This document shows positions 30,493 to 42,622 of a DNA stretch of 64,000 nucleotides, in pieces. A program made the translations under genes and the position numbers. Below the pieces are notes generated by a model. That model ran no database searches, was not told the origin of the DNA, and saw only the letters and a list, made by a program, of their open reading frames with translations. The DNA is from Lysobacterales bacterium (GTDB taxonomy: Bacteria; Pseudomonadota; Gammaproteobacteria; Xanthomonadales; UBA2363). How positions within the stretch are numbered: position 1 is the first letter of the stretch; every line of letters begins with the position of its first letter. The stretch covers positions 1-64,000 of the forward strand of contig JAHCAT010000018.1 in assembly GCA_019634735.1 (NCBI GenBank), read 5' to 3'.

Positions 30493-30980
30493 CGAAACGT
30501 GTCCTCGGGGGTGGGCAGGGGCTGCAGGGCGCCGGCGGCGACCTGGGCGGGGCTGGCATCGGCGTACAGCGTCGGCCTCGGCGCGGTGCGCCGGGCCGCC
30601 GCCAGGACCGCAGCGCGCTCGCGCGGCGGGGCATCGGCCTGCAGGTCGAAGGCCAGCAGTTCGACGCCGGTCGGGCCCTGCTCCGACAGCCGCAGCAGCC
30701 GCGCCAGGCAGGGCCAGCCGTGGAAGCACGGCGCCCGGTGGCTGCGCACCAGCACCTGCCGGCGCCAGGCCTCGATCTCGCCCGATCCGGTGCCCGGAGG
30801 GAACACCGCGACGTACTGGAAACGCGTGTCGCGGTCGACGCGACGGTCCGGGGCGGCCGCGAGTCCGGACGGCAAAAGTCCGGCTGGAGGTGGCCGCAGG
30901 GCGGCGACGGCGCTGGCTGTGGCGCCACACAGCAGGAAGCAGGCGAGAATTCTGCGCTGACTGGGACGGGGCGCGGGCAT
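30489..30980 (-). CDS. Hypothetical exported protein
   Basis: A 163-residue protein with an N-terminal hydrophobic signal (RRILACFLLCGATASAVAAL). The remaining domain contains FQYVAVFPPGTGSGEIEAWR and a pair of cysteines (APCFHGWPC) and is otherwise unrecognised. The 4-bp ATGA overlap with the IPTL-CTERM-like gene indicates the two products act together. It diverges from pmbA with a 111-bp gap that must hold both promoters. Confidence 0.65.
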   Translation of the reverse strand: MPAPRPSQRRILACFLLCGATASAVAALRPPPAGLLPSGLAAAPDRRVDRDTRFQYVAVFPPGTGSGEIEAWRRQVLVRSHRAPCFHGWPCLARLLRLSEQGPTGVELLAFDLQADAPPRERAAVLAAARRTAPRPTLYADASPAQVAAGALQPLPTPEDTFR

Positions 30981-31091
30981 GTCGGCTTCCGGACGGGACC
31001 TGCACAGTCTCGGCGCCGGGCGTTGCGGCGCCCACCCCGCGAACAGGGGGTGGGATCGGCGTTGCGGTCGGCATGCGACAATCGCGCGGCC

Positions 31092-32459
31092 ATGAATTCA
31101 ACCGCCACCACCGATTCCGACCTGCGCCAGCGGGAACTCGACCAGCTCGCCATGCAGGCCGACGATCTGGTACGGCGCTGCCTGCGCCATGGCGCCAGCC
31201 AGGCCGAGGTGGTGCTGAACAGCGATCGCGGCCTGAGCGCCAGCGTCCGTCTCGGCGAGGTCGAGACCATCGAGCGCCAGCGCGACCGCGGCGTCGCGGT
31301 CACCGTCTACTTCGGCCAGCGCAAGGGCAGTGCCAGCAGCGCGGATCTCGACCCGGCCTCGCTGGAGACCACCGTCGCCCATGCCTGCGCGATCGCCCGG
31401 CACACCGAGGCCGACCCGGCCGCCGGCCTGGCCGACCCGGCGCTGATCGCCACCGAACTGCGCGACCTCGACCTGTGGCATCCCTGGCCGGTCGAAGCCG
31501 GCGAGGCGGTGGCCCTGGCGCGCGCCTGCGAGGCGGCGGGGCTGGCGGTGGACGCGCGCATCGGCAACTCCGAGGGCGCCACCGTGCAGACCGGCGAATC
31601 GCTGGGCGTGTACGCCAACAGCCACGGCTTCGTGGGCGCCGAGCGCAGCACCCGGCACAGCCTGTCCTGCGTGCTGGTCGCCGGCAGCGGGGAAAACATG
31701 CAGCGCGACTACTGGTACGACAGCACCCGGGCGGTCGCCGATCTCGCCGAGCCCGGGGCGATCGGCCGGCGCGCCGCGGAGCGCGTGCTGGCGCGCCTGC
31801 AGGCCAGGCCGTTGTCGACCCGAGAGTGCCCGGTGCTGTTCGTTCCGGAAACGGCGCGGGGCCTGATCGGCCATTTCGTCTCGGCGGTCAGCGGCGGGCC
31901 GCTGTACCGGCGCGCCTCGTTCCTGCTCGACTCGATCGGCCAGCAAGTGTTCCCGTCTTTCCTCGACATCGCCGAGCGGCCCTTCCTGCCGCGCGGCCAC
32001 GGCTCGACCTGCTTCGACTCCGATGGCGTCGCCACCCTCGATTCGGACCTGGTCCGCGAGGGTGAGGTGGCGCGCTATGTGCTGGGCAGCTATTCGGCCC
32101 GGCGCCTGGGCCTGGCCAGCACCGGCAACGCCGGCGGCATCCACAACCTGGTGGTGACCGGGGCGTCGTCGCCCTCGTTCGAGGACCTGCTGTCCGAAAT
32201 GGGCAGCGGCCTGGTGGTCACCGAGCTGATGGGCCAGGGCGTGAACCTGGTGACCGGCGACTACTCGCGCGGCGCCGCCGGATTCTGGGTGGAACACGGC
32301 CGCATCGTGCATCCGGTCGAGGAAGTCACCATCGCCGGAAATCTTCGCGACGTGTTTTCCGGCATCGTCGCGGTTGGCGGCGACATCGACCCGCGCTCGG
32401 CCATCCTCACCGGCTCGATCCTGGTCGGTCGAATGACCGTCGCCGGCACCGACGGCTGA
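31092..32459 (+). CDS. pmbA: Metalloprotease PmbA (TldE)
   Basis: A 455-residue member of the TldD/PmbA family, the partner of TldD in a zinc protease that degrades unfolded peptides and matures microcin-type peptides and the CcdA antitoxin. Recognisable parts are RHGASQAEVVLNSDRGLSAS (residues about 33-52), DRGVAVTVYFGQRKGSASS, GHGSTCFDSDGVATLDSDLV and TELMGQGVNLVTGDYSRGAA with GFWVEHGRI near the end. PmbA itself lacks the HExxxH motif of TldD, and none is seen here. The ATG at 31092 was chosen; the frame open upstream overlaps the divergent secreted-protein gene. tldD is not in the window. Confidence 0.95.
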   Translation: MNSTATTDSDLRQRELDQLAMQADDLVRRCLRHGASQAEVVLNSDRGLSASVRLGEVETIERQRDRGVAVTVYFGQRKGSASSADLDPASLETTVAHACAIARHTEADPAAGLADPALIATELRDLDLWHPWPVEAGEAVALARACEAAGLAVDARIGNSEGATVQTGESLGVYANSHGFVGAERSTRHSLSCVLVAGSGENMQRDYWYDSTRAVADLAEPGAIGRRAAERVLARLQARPLSTRECPVLFVPETARGLIGHFVSAVSGGPLYRRASFLLDSIGQQVFPSFLDIAERPFLPRGHGSTCFDSDGVATLDSDLVREGEVARYVLGSYSARRLGLASTGNAGGIHNLVVTGASSPSFEDLLSEMGSGLVVTELMGQGVNLVTGDYSRGAAGFWVEHGRIVHPVEEVTIAGNLRDVFSGIVAVGGDIDPRSAILTGSILVGRMTVAGTDG

Positions 32460-32471
32460 GCGCCGGGTGGA

Positions 32472-32504
32472 GCCGGGACCCGGGACCCGGGACTCGGGAC
32501 TCGG
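32472..32504. repeat. Short heptanucleotide array (GGGACNC)4
   Basis: Four to five 7-bp units (GGGACCC twice, GGGACTC twice) starting about 12 bp after the pmbA stop codon. Same family as the arrays at 4024, 17631, 24296 and 39089. Confidence 0.8.
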
Positions 32505-32517
32505 AGCGCGCGCTGCT

Positions 32518-32544
32518 CCCCTCTCCCGCGGCGCGGGAGAGGGG
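32518..32544. repeat. CTCTCCC hairpin element between pmbA and tamB
   Basis: A perfect 12-bp inverted repeat CCCCTCTCCCGC / GCGGGAGAGGGG with a 3-base loop, followed by TTGGGGGAGAGGG. The convergent gap lies between pmbA and tamB. A second element with the same design lies at 46739-46764. Hairpins of this CTCTCCC/GGGAGAG type are dispersed in many proteobacterial genomes. It may act as a bidirectional 3' end or mRNA stabiliser. Confidence 0.75.
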
Positions 32545-32649
32545 TTGGGGGAGAGGGTGGTCCGTGAAGGCCGGGTACGCCGGCGCACCGTGAGGAGCGC
32601 GTGCCGGCGCGGACGGCTGGGCACCGCGCCCGCTGCCTTGTCGCCGCGC

Positions 32650-35600
32650 TCAGCGCTCGTAGCGGTAGTTGATGCCGGCCTTGTCCTCGCGGGTGCCGGA
32701 GGAGGCCTCCAGTTCGAAACGTTCGCTGAGCCGGTAGCGCAGCATCAGCAGCTGGCTGCCGTCGAACAGGCTGCGGCCATAGCCGAGGTAGAGCCGCGGC
32801 GACAGGTACTTGCCGACGGTCAGCGCACCGGCGCCCAGCTCCCGCGAGGAGCCGACGCCCACCTCATCCAGCCCAAGGCGCGCGCCCAGCGAGCGCGCCA
32901 GCAGGTCGCCGCCGGCGGTGGTCAGTGCCGCGGCGGCGGTGCCGAGCAGGTCGGCGTCGCTGGCGCTGGTGGCCTGCCGCAGCGGCCGGCCCAGCACCAG
33001 CCAGGACAGCGCCTCGGCCTGGTCCATGGCCGGCACCGAGTAGACCTCCAGCACCGGCCGCGCGGCGTTGCCGGTCACCGCCAGGCCGACCACCACTTCC
33101 CGGACGCGGCGTACGGCGCGGATGTCGAGCAGCGGGTTCTCGATCGGTCCGCCGGCGAACACCAGCCTGCCGCGTTCGATCTCCAGGTCCTGGCCATAGG
33201 CCTGGTAGTCGCCGGCGACGACGATCTCGCCGCGCGCGGTGGTCGGCCGCCGCGGCCGTTCGCGTACCTGCAGGGAACCGGTCAGACGACCATCCAGGCC
33301 ATAGCCCTCGATGGTGACGCGCTGGCCCAGGCGGACCTCGATATCGGCGATCACGGGAAGCGCCGACGCCGCCTCGCTGGCCACTGCCTGCTCGTCGTCG
33401 ACCACCACGATGTCCGGCGAGGGCCGTGCCGCGCCCAACTCCAGGCGATCCGGACGCAGCGCCGCCTGCGGGACCAGCACGGTGCCGGTGACGCGCAGAC
33501 CGCGCGCATTGCCTTGCACCTGCAGGTCGGGCGAGACCACCACGCGTGCCGCGGGCAGGTCGGCCACCAGGACCTCCTGGCCGGTGACGCGCAGGTCCAT
33601 GGGCAGCCGTCCGTCGGCGGGCAGGCCGACCCAGCCATCGACCGCCAGCGTGCCGCTGCCGCCGGTTCCGGCACGCGCCTCGACCTGGAAGCGGCCATCC
33701 TCGCCGCTGGCCACCCGGGCCGTGCCGTCGCGCACGCGCAGGCCCAGGGCGGGCAGTTCGGTGGTGAACGCCGACAGCGTCAGCTCGCCCTCGGCGCGCG
33801 GCGCCGCCAGAGTGCCGGACAGCGCCAGGCGGCCGTCCAGCCGACCCTGGGGTTGCTCGAGGTCGGGCACCAGCAGCGCCAGCAGCGACAGGTCGGGCAG
33901 GGCGAGCTCGACGTCGCCCTGCAGCGCCCGGGCCTCCCCCTCCGTGATGGCGCGCGCCTGGATGCGGCCGGCGGGCAGCAGTTCGACCTGGATGTCCGCG
34001 GATCCCTGCGCCGGCTCCAGGACCAGGGTGGCCTCGACGGTGGTCCAGCCAACCAGCATCTCGTCCGCTTCGCCCTCAATGCCGGCCAGGACGAGACTGC
34101 CCGGCGAGGCCTCGACGCGGGCACTGCCGAGCAGGGCGCCATCGCCGTCGATACGCAGGCGCAGCTCGCCGCCCAGCTCGCCGTCGGCGCGCAGCTCGCT
34201 GGCCGCAAGCGCGGTCAGCCAGGCCGCCGGCAGGCGGCGCAGGCTGGCGTCCAGCGCGCCGCCGGTCTGCTCGCGCCAGTCTGCGGAAACACACAGCCGG
34301 GTCGGCGCGGCCTGCAGGCAGGCCTGCGCCAGGTTGAGCTGGGTGGAGGACAGGGTCAGCGCTGCCGGTTCGGCGAGAACCAGGGGCTCGGGCAGGTCTG
34401 TCGCGCGCAGGGTCAGCTCGCGGAGCCGACCCTCGAAGGCCGGTCCTGGCTGGCTCAGACGGCCGTCCAACGCCAGCGCCACCGAGCCCCGCCCGGCCAC
34501 CGCGAACTCGGCGGCCAGCTCGGTCAGCGCGTCGCGCGACGCCAGGCGCATGGTGAGGGCGTCGATGCGTTCCTCGCCCACTGCCACGCCGCTTGCATGC
34601 AGCGTCGCCGTGGGCTGGCCGGACAGGTCGGCGCGTAGGTCGAAGCTTGCCTCGGCCTGGGCGACCTCGAGGCCGGGCACGCGCAGGGCCCGGGCGTCGG
34701 CGCTGCCGGCCAGGGACAGCGCGGGCCAGGTCCCGGTCACGCGCAGGTCGGCGCTGGCGCTGCCGTGGGCGCCCTCCAGCACGAGGCCGGGTTCGGGCAG
34801 ACGCAGCACCACGGCGGCATCGAACGACGGCGCCAGGTCACCCGCCACCTGCAGCCGGTTGTCGCCCAGCTCGATGGCCAGGTCGGCGGCGATCCGCTCG
34901 CCGCTGGCCGTCAGCCAGCCGCCGCCGGTCAGCGGGCGGTCGCGCAGGGTGCCGCCGACGCGGTCGAGATCGAGACGGCCATCGATGCCGCCCGCGTCGC
35001 GCAGCGCGCCGCTCGTGCGGGCCTCCAGGTCGACCGCACCGGGCCAGTCCGGCGCCAGCATGCCCGGGTCCAGACCGCGCGCCGAGAGCGACAGGTCCCA
35101 GGCCGGCGCGGCGGCCAGGTCGAGCGTGCCGGCGGCTTCCAGCCAGCCCGCGCCGGTGCCCAGTCTGGCCTGGCGAAGCGCCAGGGTGCCGGCCGGGTCG
35201 CCCTCGACCTGCAGGCGCAGGTCCAGGATGCGCCCGTCGACCGTCGCGACCAAGGCGGCGGTCGCGGCCAGTTCGCCGTTGCTGCCGGCCACCACCACCG
35301 TGCCGCTGCTGTCCAGGCGCTGGAAGGGACTGGCCAGCGGCGGGCTGAGCGACTGCCAGGCGAACACGCCGTCGGCATTCAGGCCCGCCTGCGAGAAGTC
35401 CAGACGCCCATTGCCGAGCACCCGTCCGGGACCGTCCGCCTCGGCGACGTCCAGGCTCTCCACGACCAGGACCGGGTCCTGCCAGGTCGCAGCGAGGCGA
35501 TTGAGGACCAGGGTCTGATCGTCCAGGGCCAGGGTTCCGGAGAGCGCGCCGGCCGTGCCCTCGCCCTCGCCGGTGAGCGCGAAAGCCACCCTGCCCAGGG

Positions 35601-36426
35601 GCGGGTCGGCCAGCAGATCGGCCAGTTCGATGCCGTCGCTGCGCGCCTCGAGCAGCCAGGCGGCGCTGCCCGCGCCGGCGGGACGGCTCAGACGCAGCGT
35701 GGCCGGCCCCGGCTGGTGCAGCGCCAGGTCCAGCGCGGGCGTCGATTGCGGCCCGCGCACCCGCAGGTCGGCGCGGACCGGTGCGGCCATCCCGTCGATC
35801 TGCCAGGACCCCGCCAGCCGGGCCTCGCCGGTCCAGTCGGCGGCGGTGTCGACATCAGCGTCCAGGCGCAGCTCGCCCTCGGGGGCGCGCACCTGCAGGG
35901 CATCTACCTCGACGCGCGCGCCGCGCCAGCGCAATCCGCCGGTGACCTCGTCGAGCACCAGCAGCGTTTCGCCGGCGGCGTCCTCGACCCGCACGCCATC
36001 GACGCGCAGTGCGTCGATGCGCAGCGCCACCGGCAGCGCGATGGCGGGCAGCTCGAACGGCGCAGCAGCTTGCGCCGGGGGCTGGGCGGGCGCAGGCAGG
36101 CGCACGCGAACCCCCTCGACCGTCACCCCCGTGAGGTGCAGCTCCCCGCCCAGCAGGCGGCGGCTGCGTGGGCTGATCTCGAGCACGTCGGCCTGGATGC
36201 GGCCCACCGCGGGATCCTCGTAATCGACGCCCTCCAGCCGCAAGCCACCCAGCAGCGAGCCTTGTGCCCGCTGCCAGCGCAGGTTGTCGTCGAGCAGGAT
36301 CGCGGTCCGGCCGAGCACGAAGCGCAGGCCGCTGCCGGTGCCGCCCAGCCAGGCCACCAGCAGCACGAGCGCCAGCAGCACGACGGCCAGGCCCAGGACG
36401 ATACGGCGGAGCCAGCGCCGCCTCAC
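32650..36426 (-). CDS. tamB: Translocation and assembly module protein TamB
   Basis: A 1258-residue envelope-spanning protein. The N-terminal membrane anchor is RIVLGLAVVLLALVLLVAWL (residues about 9-28). It is followed by a very long run of alternating beta-strand sequence, expected to form the hydrophobic taco-like groove for lipid transport, and the conserved DUF490 C-terminus (VGKYLSPRLYLGYGRSLFDG, LMLRYRLSERFELEASSGT). TamB works with the outer-membrane TamA in assembly of surface proteins and phospholipid movement to the outer membrane. Its ATG overlaps the tamA stop by 4 bp (ATGA), so the two are coupled. Confidence 0.95.
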   Translation of the reverse strand: MRRRWLRRIVLGLAVVLLALVLLVAWLGGTGSGLRFVLGRTAILLDDNLRWQRAQGSLLGGLRLEGVDYEDPAVGRIQADVLEISPRSRRLLGGELHLTGVTVEGVRVRLPAPAQPPAQAAAPFELPAIALPVALRIDALRVDGVRVEDAAGETLLVLDEVTGGLRWRGARVEVDALQVRAPEGELRLDADVDTAADWTGEARLAGSWQIDGMAAPVRADLRVRGPQSTPALDLALHQPGPATLRLSRPAGAGSAAWLLEARSDGIELADLLADPPLGRVAFALTGEGEGTAGALSGTLALDDQTLVLNRLAATWQDPVLVVESLDVAEADGPGRVLGNGRLDFSQAGLNADGVFAWQSLSPPLASPFQRLDSSGTVVVAGSNGELAATAALVATVDGRILDLRLQVEGDPAGTLALRQARLGTGAGWLEAAGTLDLAAAPAWDLSLSARGLDPGMLAPDWPGAVDLEARTSGALRDAGGIDGRLDLDRVGGTLRDRPLTGGGWLTASGERIAADLAIELGDNRLQVAGDLAPSFDAAVVLRLPEPGLVLEGAHGSASADLRVTGTWPALSLAGSADARALRVPGLEVAQAEASFDLRADLSGQPTATLHASGVAVGEERIDALTMRLASRDALTELAAEFAVAGRGSVALALDGRLSQPGPAFEGRLRELTLRATDLPEPLVLAEPAALTLSSTQLNLAQACLQAAPTRLCVSADWREQTGGALDASLRRLPAAWLTALAASELRADGELGGELRLRIDGDGALLGSARVEASPGSLVLAGIEGEADEMLVGWTTVEATLVLEPAQGSADIQVELLPAGRIQARAITEGEARALQGDVELALPDLSLLALLVPDLEQPQGRLDGRLALSGTLAAPRAEGELTLSAFTTELPALGLRVRDGTARVASGEDGRFQVEARAGTGGSGTLAVDGWVGLPADGRLPMDLRVTGQEVLVADLPAARVVVSPDLQVQGNARGLRVTGTVLVPQAALRPDRLELGAARPSPDIVVVDDEQAVASEAASALPVIADIEVRLGQRVTIEGYGLDGRLTGSLQVRERPRRPTTARGEIVVAGDYQAYGQDLEIERGRLVFAGGPIENPLLDIRAVRRVREVVVGLAVTGNAARPVLEVYSVPAMDQAEALSWLVLGRPLRQATSASDADLLGTAAAALTTAGGDLLARSLGARLGLDEVGVGSSRELGAGALTVGKYLSPRLYLGYGRSLFDGSQLLMLRYRLSERFELEASSGTREDKAGINYRYER

Positions 36427-38285
36427 AGCGACGGTCCGATGACCAGGTGCAGGGCGATCTGGCGATCCGGTCCGTCCAGCCCGTGTGCGATGTCCAGCCG
36501 CACCGTGCCGACCGGCGAGCGCCAGCGCACGCCGGCGCCGATGCCGGTGCGGGTCCGGAAGCGGCCCTGGGTGTAGGCGTTACCGGAATCGACGAAGGTC
36601 GCCACCGCCCAGTCGCGCGCGACGTCGCGTTCGAACTCGACGCTGGCCACGGCCAGGTGCTCGCCGCCCAGCACCCGGCCCTGCTCGTCCTCGGGGCCCA
36701 GGGTCTGGAAGCCGTAGCCGCGCACCGTGCGGTCGCCGCCCGCATAGAAGCGCAGCGGCGGCGGCAGGGCATCGAAGTCGTCCACCCAGGTGGCGCCGAG
36801 CTGGCCGCGCAGGTGCAGGCGCTGGCGCTCGCCGAGCGGATGGATCAGGCGCGCCTCGGCACGCAGCTGCACGAAATCGGTATCGGAGAGCAGCGCCTCG
36901 CTGCCGGCGCGCGCCTCCAGCGCCAGGCTCCAGCCGTGCGTGGGGAACAGGTCGTCGTCGGCGACCCGCCGGCTGAGCCGGCCTTCGGCGAACACCAGGG
37001 TGGAGTTGCGGCGCTGCTCGGCGACCTCGAAGTCGCCGTACATGGCGCGCAGCCCCAGGTCGCGCAACCAGCCGCGCCACAGGCGGTTCTCCATGGCGTA
37101 CAGGCTGGTGGTGTCCGAGCGGCTGGTGTCGGTCTCCTCGCGCAGGTGCGAGACGCCGACATTCAAGGTGCGCATGCCTTCGCCGGGCCTGGGCATGGCG
37201 TAATTCGCGGCCGCCGCGGTGCGCCGCTGGCTGAGCTCGGCCTCGCCGCTGACCCGGTGGCCGCGGCGGTTGACCCAGCGGCGCAGCGCGCTGCCACGGA
37301 CACCGACGCCCGAGTCGGTGCCGATCGACACGCCGCCGGTGAACACGTGACGCGGTGCAGGGGTGACTTCGACGACGATCGGCACGCTGGGCGGTCGATC
37401 GTCGTCCTCGTCCGCCGAGGCTTCCTCGGCTGTGCCGCCCTCGAAGGCCTCGCGAGTGGCATCGCCTGCCGGCTGCCGGTCCTCCTCCGGGCGACCTTCG
37501 ACCAGCTCGCCCGCCGGACCGCGCCGCCGCGCGATCCGTGGCGACACCGATACGAAGGCGAAGTAATCGGCATCGATCAGGCGACGTTGCAGGGCCAGCA
37601 GGTCGTCGGCGAGATACGGTTGGCCTGGACGGTGCCGGACGAAACGCTGCATGAAGTCGTCATCGAACTGCGAGCCTTCGAAGACCGTCTCCCCGTATCG
37701 GTAGCGCGGCCCGGTGTCCCAGGCCAGTGCGATGTCGGCGGCCCGGTCTTCCCGATATACCCTCACCTGCGACGTGGTCTGCCGCGCCCGCAGATAGCCG
37801 CGGCCCTCGATGGCGCTGCCCAGCGCGGACTTGCCGCGCTCCCAGTCGCTGTGCACCAGGCGGTCGCCGGCCTGCAGGGGGAACCCCGGCAGCAGGGCGG
37901 CCAGCCCGGGATCGCCGGCGCCCTCGCCGAGAAAGCCGATGTCCAGGTCGCGCACCCGGATCGCATTGCCGACCCGCACCCGGTAGCGCGCGATCCAGTC
38001 CTCGCCCTGCCGGCTCAGCTCGCCCTCGACGGTGGCCCGGTAATAGCCGAACGCTTCCAGCGTGCGCAGCAGGGCGTCGGGCCCCTGGGCGTGCAGGCGG
38101 CGCGCCTGGCCGGGGCTGATCCGGCGGTCCCGCCAGGCGTACAGGGGCGCCGCGCGTTCCAGGCTCTCGCGCAGCGCGGCACCGCGGATGCCTTCGATCT
38201 CCACCCGCACTGCCGCGGCAGCCGGCGCAGCGCTTGCCAGCATGAGGATCAGCCACAGGGCCGCGGCGGGGAATCGGGTTCGCAT
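36423..38285 (-). CDS. tamA: Outer-membrane assembly protein TamA
   Basis: A 620-residue Omp85-family protein: signal peptide (MRTRFPAAALWLILMLASAA), three POTRA domains (to about residue 310) and a 16-strand barrel with YAGGDRTVRGYGFQTLGPED and GIGAGVRWRSPVGTVRLDIA near the C-terminus, the latter being the barrel-closing motif region. A 45-residue acidic low-complexity insert (residues about 265-310, rich in Glu/Asp/Gly) interrupts the third POTRA domain and is unusual for TamA. Transcription runs VTT gene-tamA-tamB, with a 24-bp gap before and a 4-bp overlap after. Confidence 0.94.
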   Translation of the reverse strand: MRTRFPAAALWLILMLASAAPAAAAVRVEIEGIRGAALRESLERAAPLYAWRDRRISPGQARRLHAQGPDALLRTLEAFGYYRATVEGELSRQGEDWIARYRVRVGNAIRVRDLDIGFLGEGAGDPGLAALLPGFPLQAGDRLVHSDWERGKSALGSAIEGRGYLRARQTTSQVRVYREDRAADIALAWDTGPRYRYGETVFEGSQFDDDFMQRFVRHRPGQPYLADDLLALQRRLIDADYFAFVSVSPRIARRRGPAGELVEGRPEEDRQPAGDATREAFEGGTAEEASADEDDDRPPSVPIVVEVTPAPRHVFTGGVSIGTDSGVGVRGSALRRWVNRRGHRVSGEAELSQRRTAAAANYAMPRPGEGMRTLNVGVSHLREETDTSRSDTTSLYAMENRLWRGWLRDLGLRAMYGDFEVAEQRRNSTLVFAEGRLSRRVADDDLFPTHGWSLALEARAGSEALLSDTDFVQLRAEARLIHPLGERQRLHLRGQLGATWVDDFDALPPPLRFYAGGDRTVRGYGFQTLGPEDEQGRVLGGEHLAVASVEFERDVARDWAVATFVDSGNAYTQGRFRTRTGIGAGVRWRSPVGTVRLDIAHGLDGPDRQIALHLVIGPSL

Positions 38286-38309
38286 GCCGGCAGGCTAGCC
38301 TGCCGTTCC

Positions 38310-39023
38310 TTAACGTTCTGCGATGGTGCCCCTACGGGAACGCAGCAGCGCCGGGACCAGGACCAGCAGGGACAGCGCCAGCAGGGGCAGCCACCAGCGC
38401 GGATCGCCCAGCATCTCGGCGCGCAGCGGCCGGCCGGAACGCAGCTCGAAGGCCAGCTGGCTGCCCAGCCAGGCGAGCAGGCCGGCGTTGCCCAGCGGTC
38501 CGATCGCGCTGGCGGCGATGAACACCGGCCAGGGACAGCGCAACAGGGCCAGCACTGCGGTGGCGATGCCGTTCGGCAGCACCGGCAGCGCGCGCAGGAA
38601 CAGCGCGAACAGCAGGGGGCTGCGTCGGAACCGGTCCTGCCACTGCGTGGCGGCGCGACTGGCTCGCGGGTCGAGTTCGCGCGAGGCGGAAAGCGCCAGG
38701 CGCAGCGTTGCGTACAGCACGCTGGTGCCCAGCACCGTCCCGACCATGGCCGCGGCCAGCGCCGGGCCGACGCCGAGCAGGAATCCGGCGGCCGCGAACA
38801 GGCCGGCCGCGCCGGGCAGGCCCAGCGTGCTGACCAGGGCGATGGCGAGTGCCAGCAGCGCGGCGGTCAGCAGTGGCCGGCTGCTGGCCAGTCCCAGGAA
38901 GCTGCTGGCCTGGTCGAGCAGGGCGGTCGGGGTCAGGCGTTCCAGGTTGCCGCTGGCGACCAGGGCGACGGCCACGAGGCCCAGCAGGAGCAGCGGCAGC
39001 AGACGCAGGAGGCGCACGTTCAT
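38310..39023 (-). CDS. VTT-domain (TVP38/TMEM64-like) membrane protein
   Basis: A 237-residue protein with about five membrane helices. The VTT core is visible as LGLPGAAGLFAAAGFLLGVG with a second conserved stretch FLRALPVLPNGIATAVLALL and a C-terminal helix ending RSRRGT. Related DedA/VTT proteins act as lipid scramblases or undecaprenyl-phosphate flippases. Standing 24 bp before tamA in the same operon, it may take part in lipid supply to the outer membrane together with TamA/TamB. That link is inference. Confidence 0.85.
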   Translation of the reverse strand: MNVRLLRLLPLLLLGLVAVALVASGNLERLTPTALLDQASSFLGLASSRPLLTAALLALAIALVSTLGLPGAAGLFAAAGFLLGVGPALAAAMVGTVLGTSVLYATLRLALSASRELDPRASRAATQWQDRFRRSPLLFALFLRALPVLPNGIATAVLALLRCPWPVFIAASAIGPLGNAGLLAWLGSQLAFELRSGRPLRAEMLGDPRWWLPLLALSLLVLVPALLRSRRGTIAER

Positions 39024-39088
39024 GGCCGGATGGTAGCCGCGGCGGCCCTCGGGTGGCCGCTCGTCGGATCAGGGATTGCGGGCGGGGT

Positions 39089-39137
39089 GGGGACCGGGGA
39101 CCGGGGACCGGGGACCAGGGACCAGGGAGCAGGGAGC
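39089..39137. repeat. Heptanucleotide tandem array (NGGGANC)7
   Basis: Seven 7-bp units: four GGGGACC, one AGGGACC and two AGGGAGC. It lies between the nuclease gene's 3' end and the VTT gene's 5' end. Confidence 0.9.
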
Positions 39138-39168
39138 GGGGGAGAGCAGGGATCAGGAACCGCACCGG

Positions 39169-39200
39169 AAAAGAGGGAAGGCCGCACTGGGCGGCCTTCC
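39169..39200 (-). terminator. Intrinsic terminator of the nuclease gene
   Basis: A perfect 10-bp stem GGAAGGCCGC / GCGGCCTTCC with a 5-base loop (39176-39200). On the minus strand it is followed by CTCTTTTCC. It starts 43 bases after the nuclease stop codon on that strand. Confidence 0.85.
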
Positions 39201-39243
39201 GGGGTCACTCGGGGTGGCGGCGGCCCTGGCCGCCGCGGCCCGT

Positions 39244-42042
<2,799 letters not shown>

Positions 42043-42622
42043 GGGGAAACCTCGGACGGGCAACAGGGGGAGTCAGCGAAGTGCAGATGTTACCGGCGAA
42101 ATGTGACCGGTGGGTGGCACCGCCAGCGACTGGATGCCCCATCGGGCCACCTGGGTGCGACTGTGCCTTGTCTGCCATGTGCGCGGGACCCCGGCATTGC
42201 CGGTCACGCGGCCGGCGCCGCAGCGTGGTGCTGGAGATCTTCCGAAGACTGAGTTGCAGGCTCTCCCGGCCCGCTTCCGCCGATCGCCGCCCGCTCCCCC
42301 GCGTCCCGACGCCGCAAGCGCGCCCAAGCGAAATGCCCCTCCCGCCCGCCGGGACAGAATGCCCGGAACGCGGCACCCCGGCGCCTGGGGCTCAGCGACT
42401 GGCGACCCGCAAGCCGATCCGGGACGCGTCCCCACACCCTGGGAGCGAGCGGCGGGCCGGTCGAAACCCACCTGCCGCCGGGCTGCGCCTGGTTCGGCGA
42501 GCGGAGACCGGGCGCGATGTCGGCTTGCCGGGGCGGTCCCCTGCCGCGCGCAAGCGGGCAGGGGCGAACGCCGCAGTGGGGTGGCGACCGTCGGATGCGC
42601 CCGACCCGTGCGGTCAGCGGCG
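42043..42622. other. 580-bp gap upstream of the nuclease gene
   Basis: This holds the 5' region of the nuclease gene and the 3' region of the secreted-protein gene ending at 42623. An imperfect inverted repeat CCCCTGCC / GGCAGGGG lies about 55-85 bp past that gene's stop, without a T-run. I see no gene here. Confidence 0.4.
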
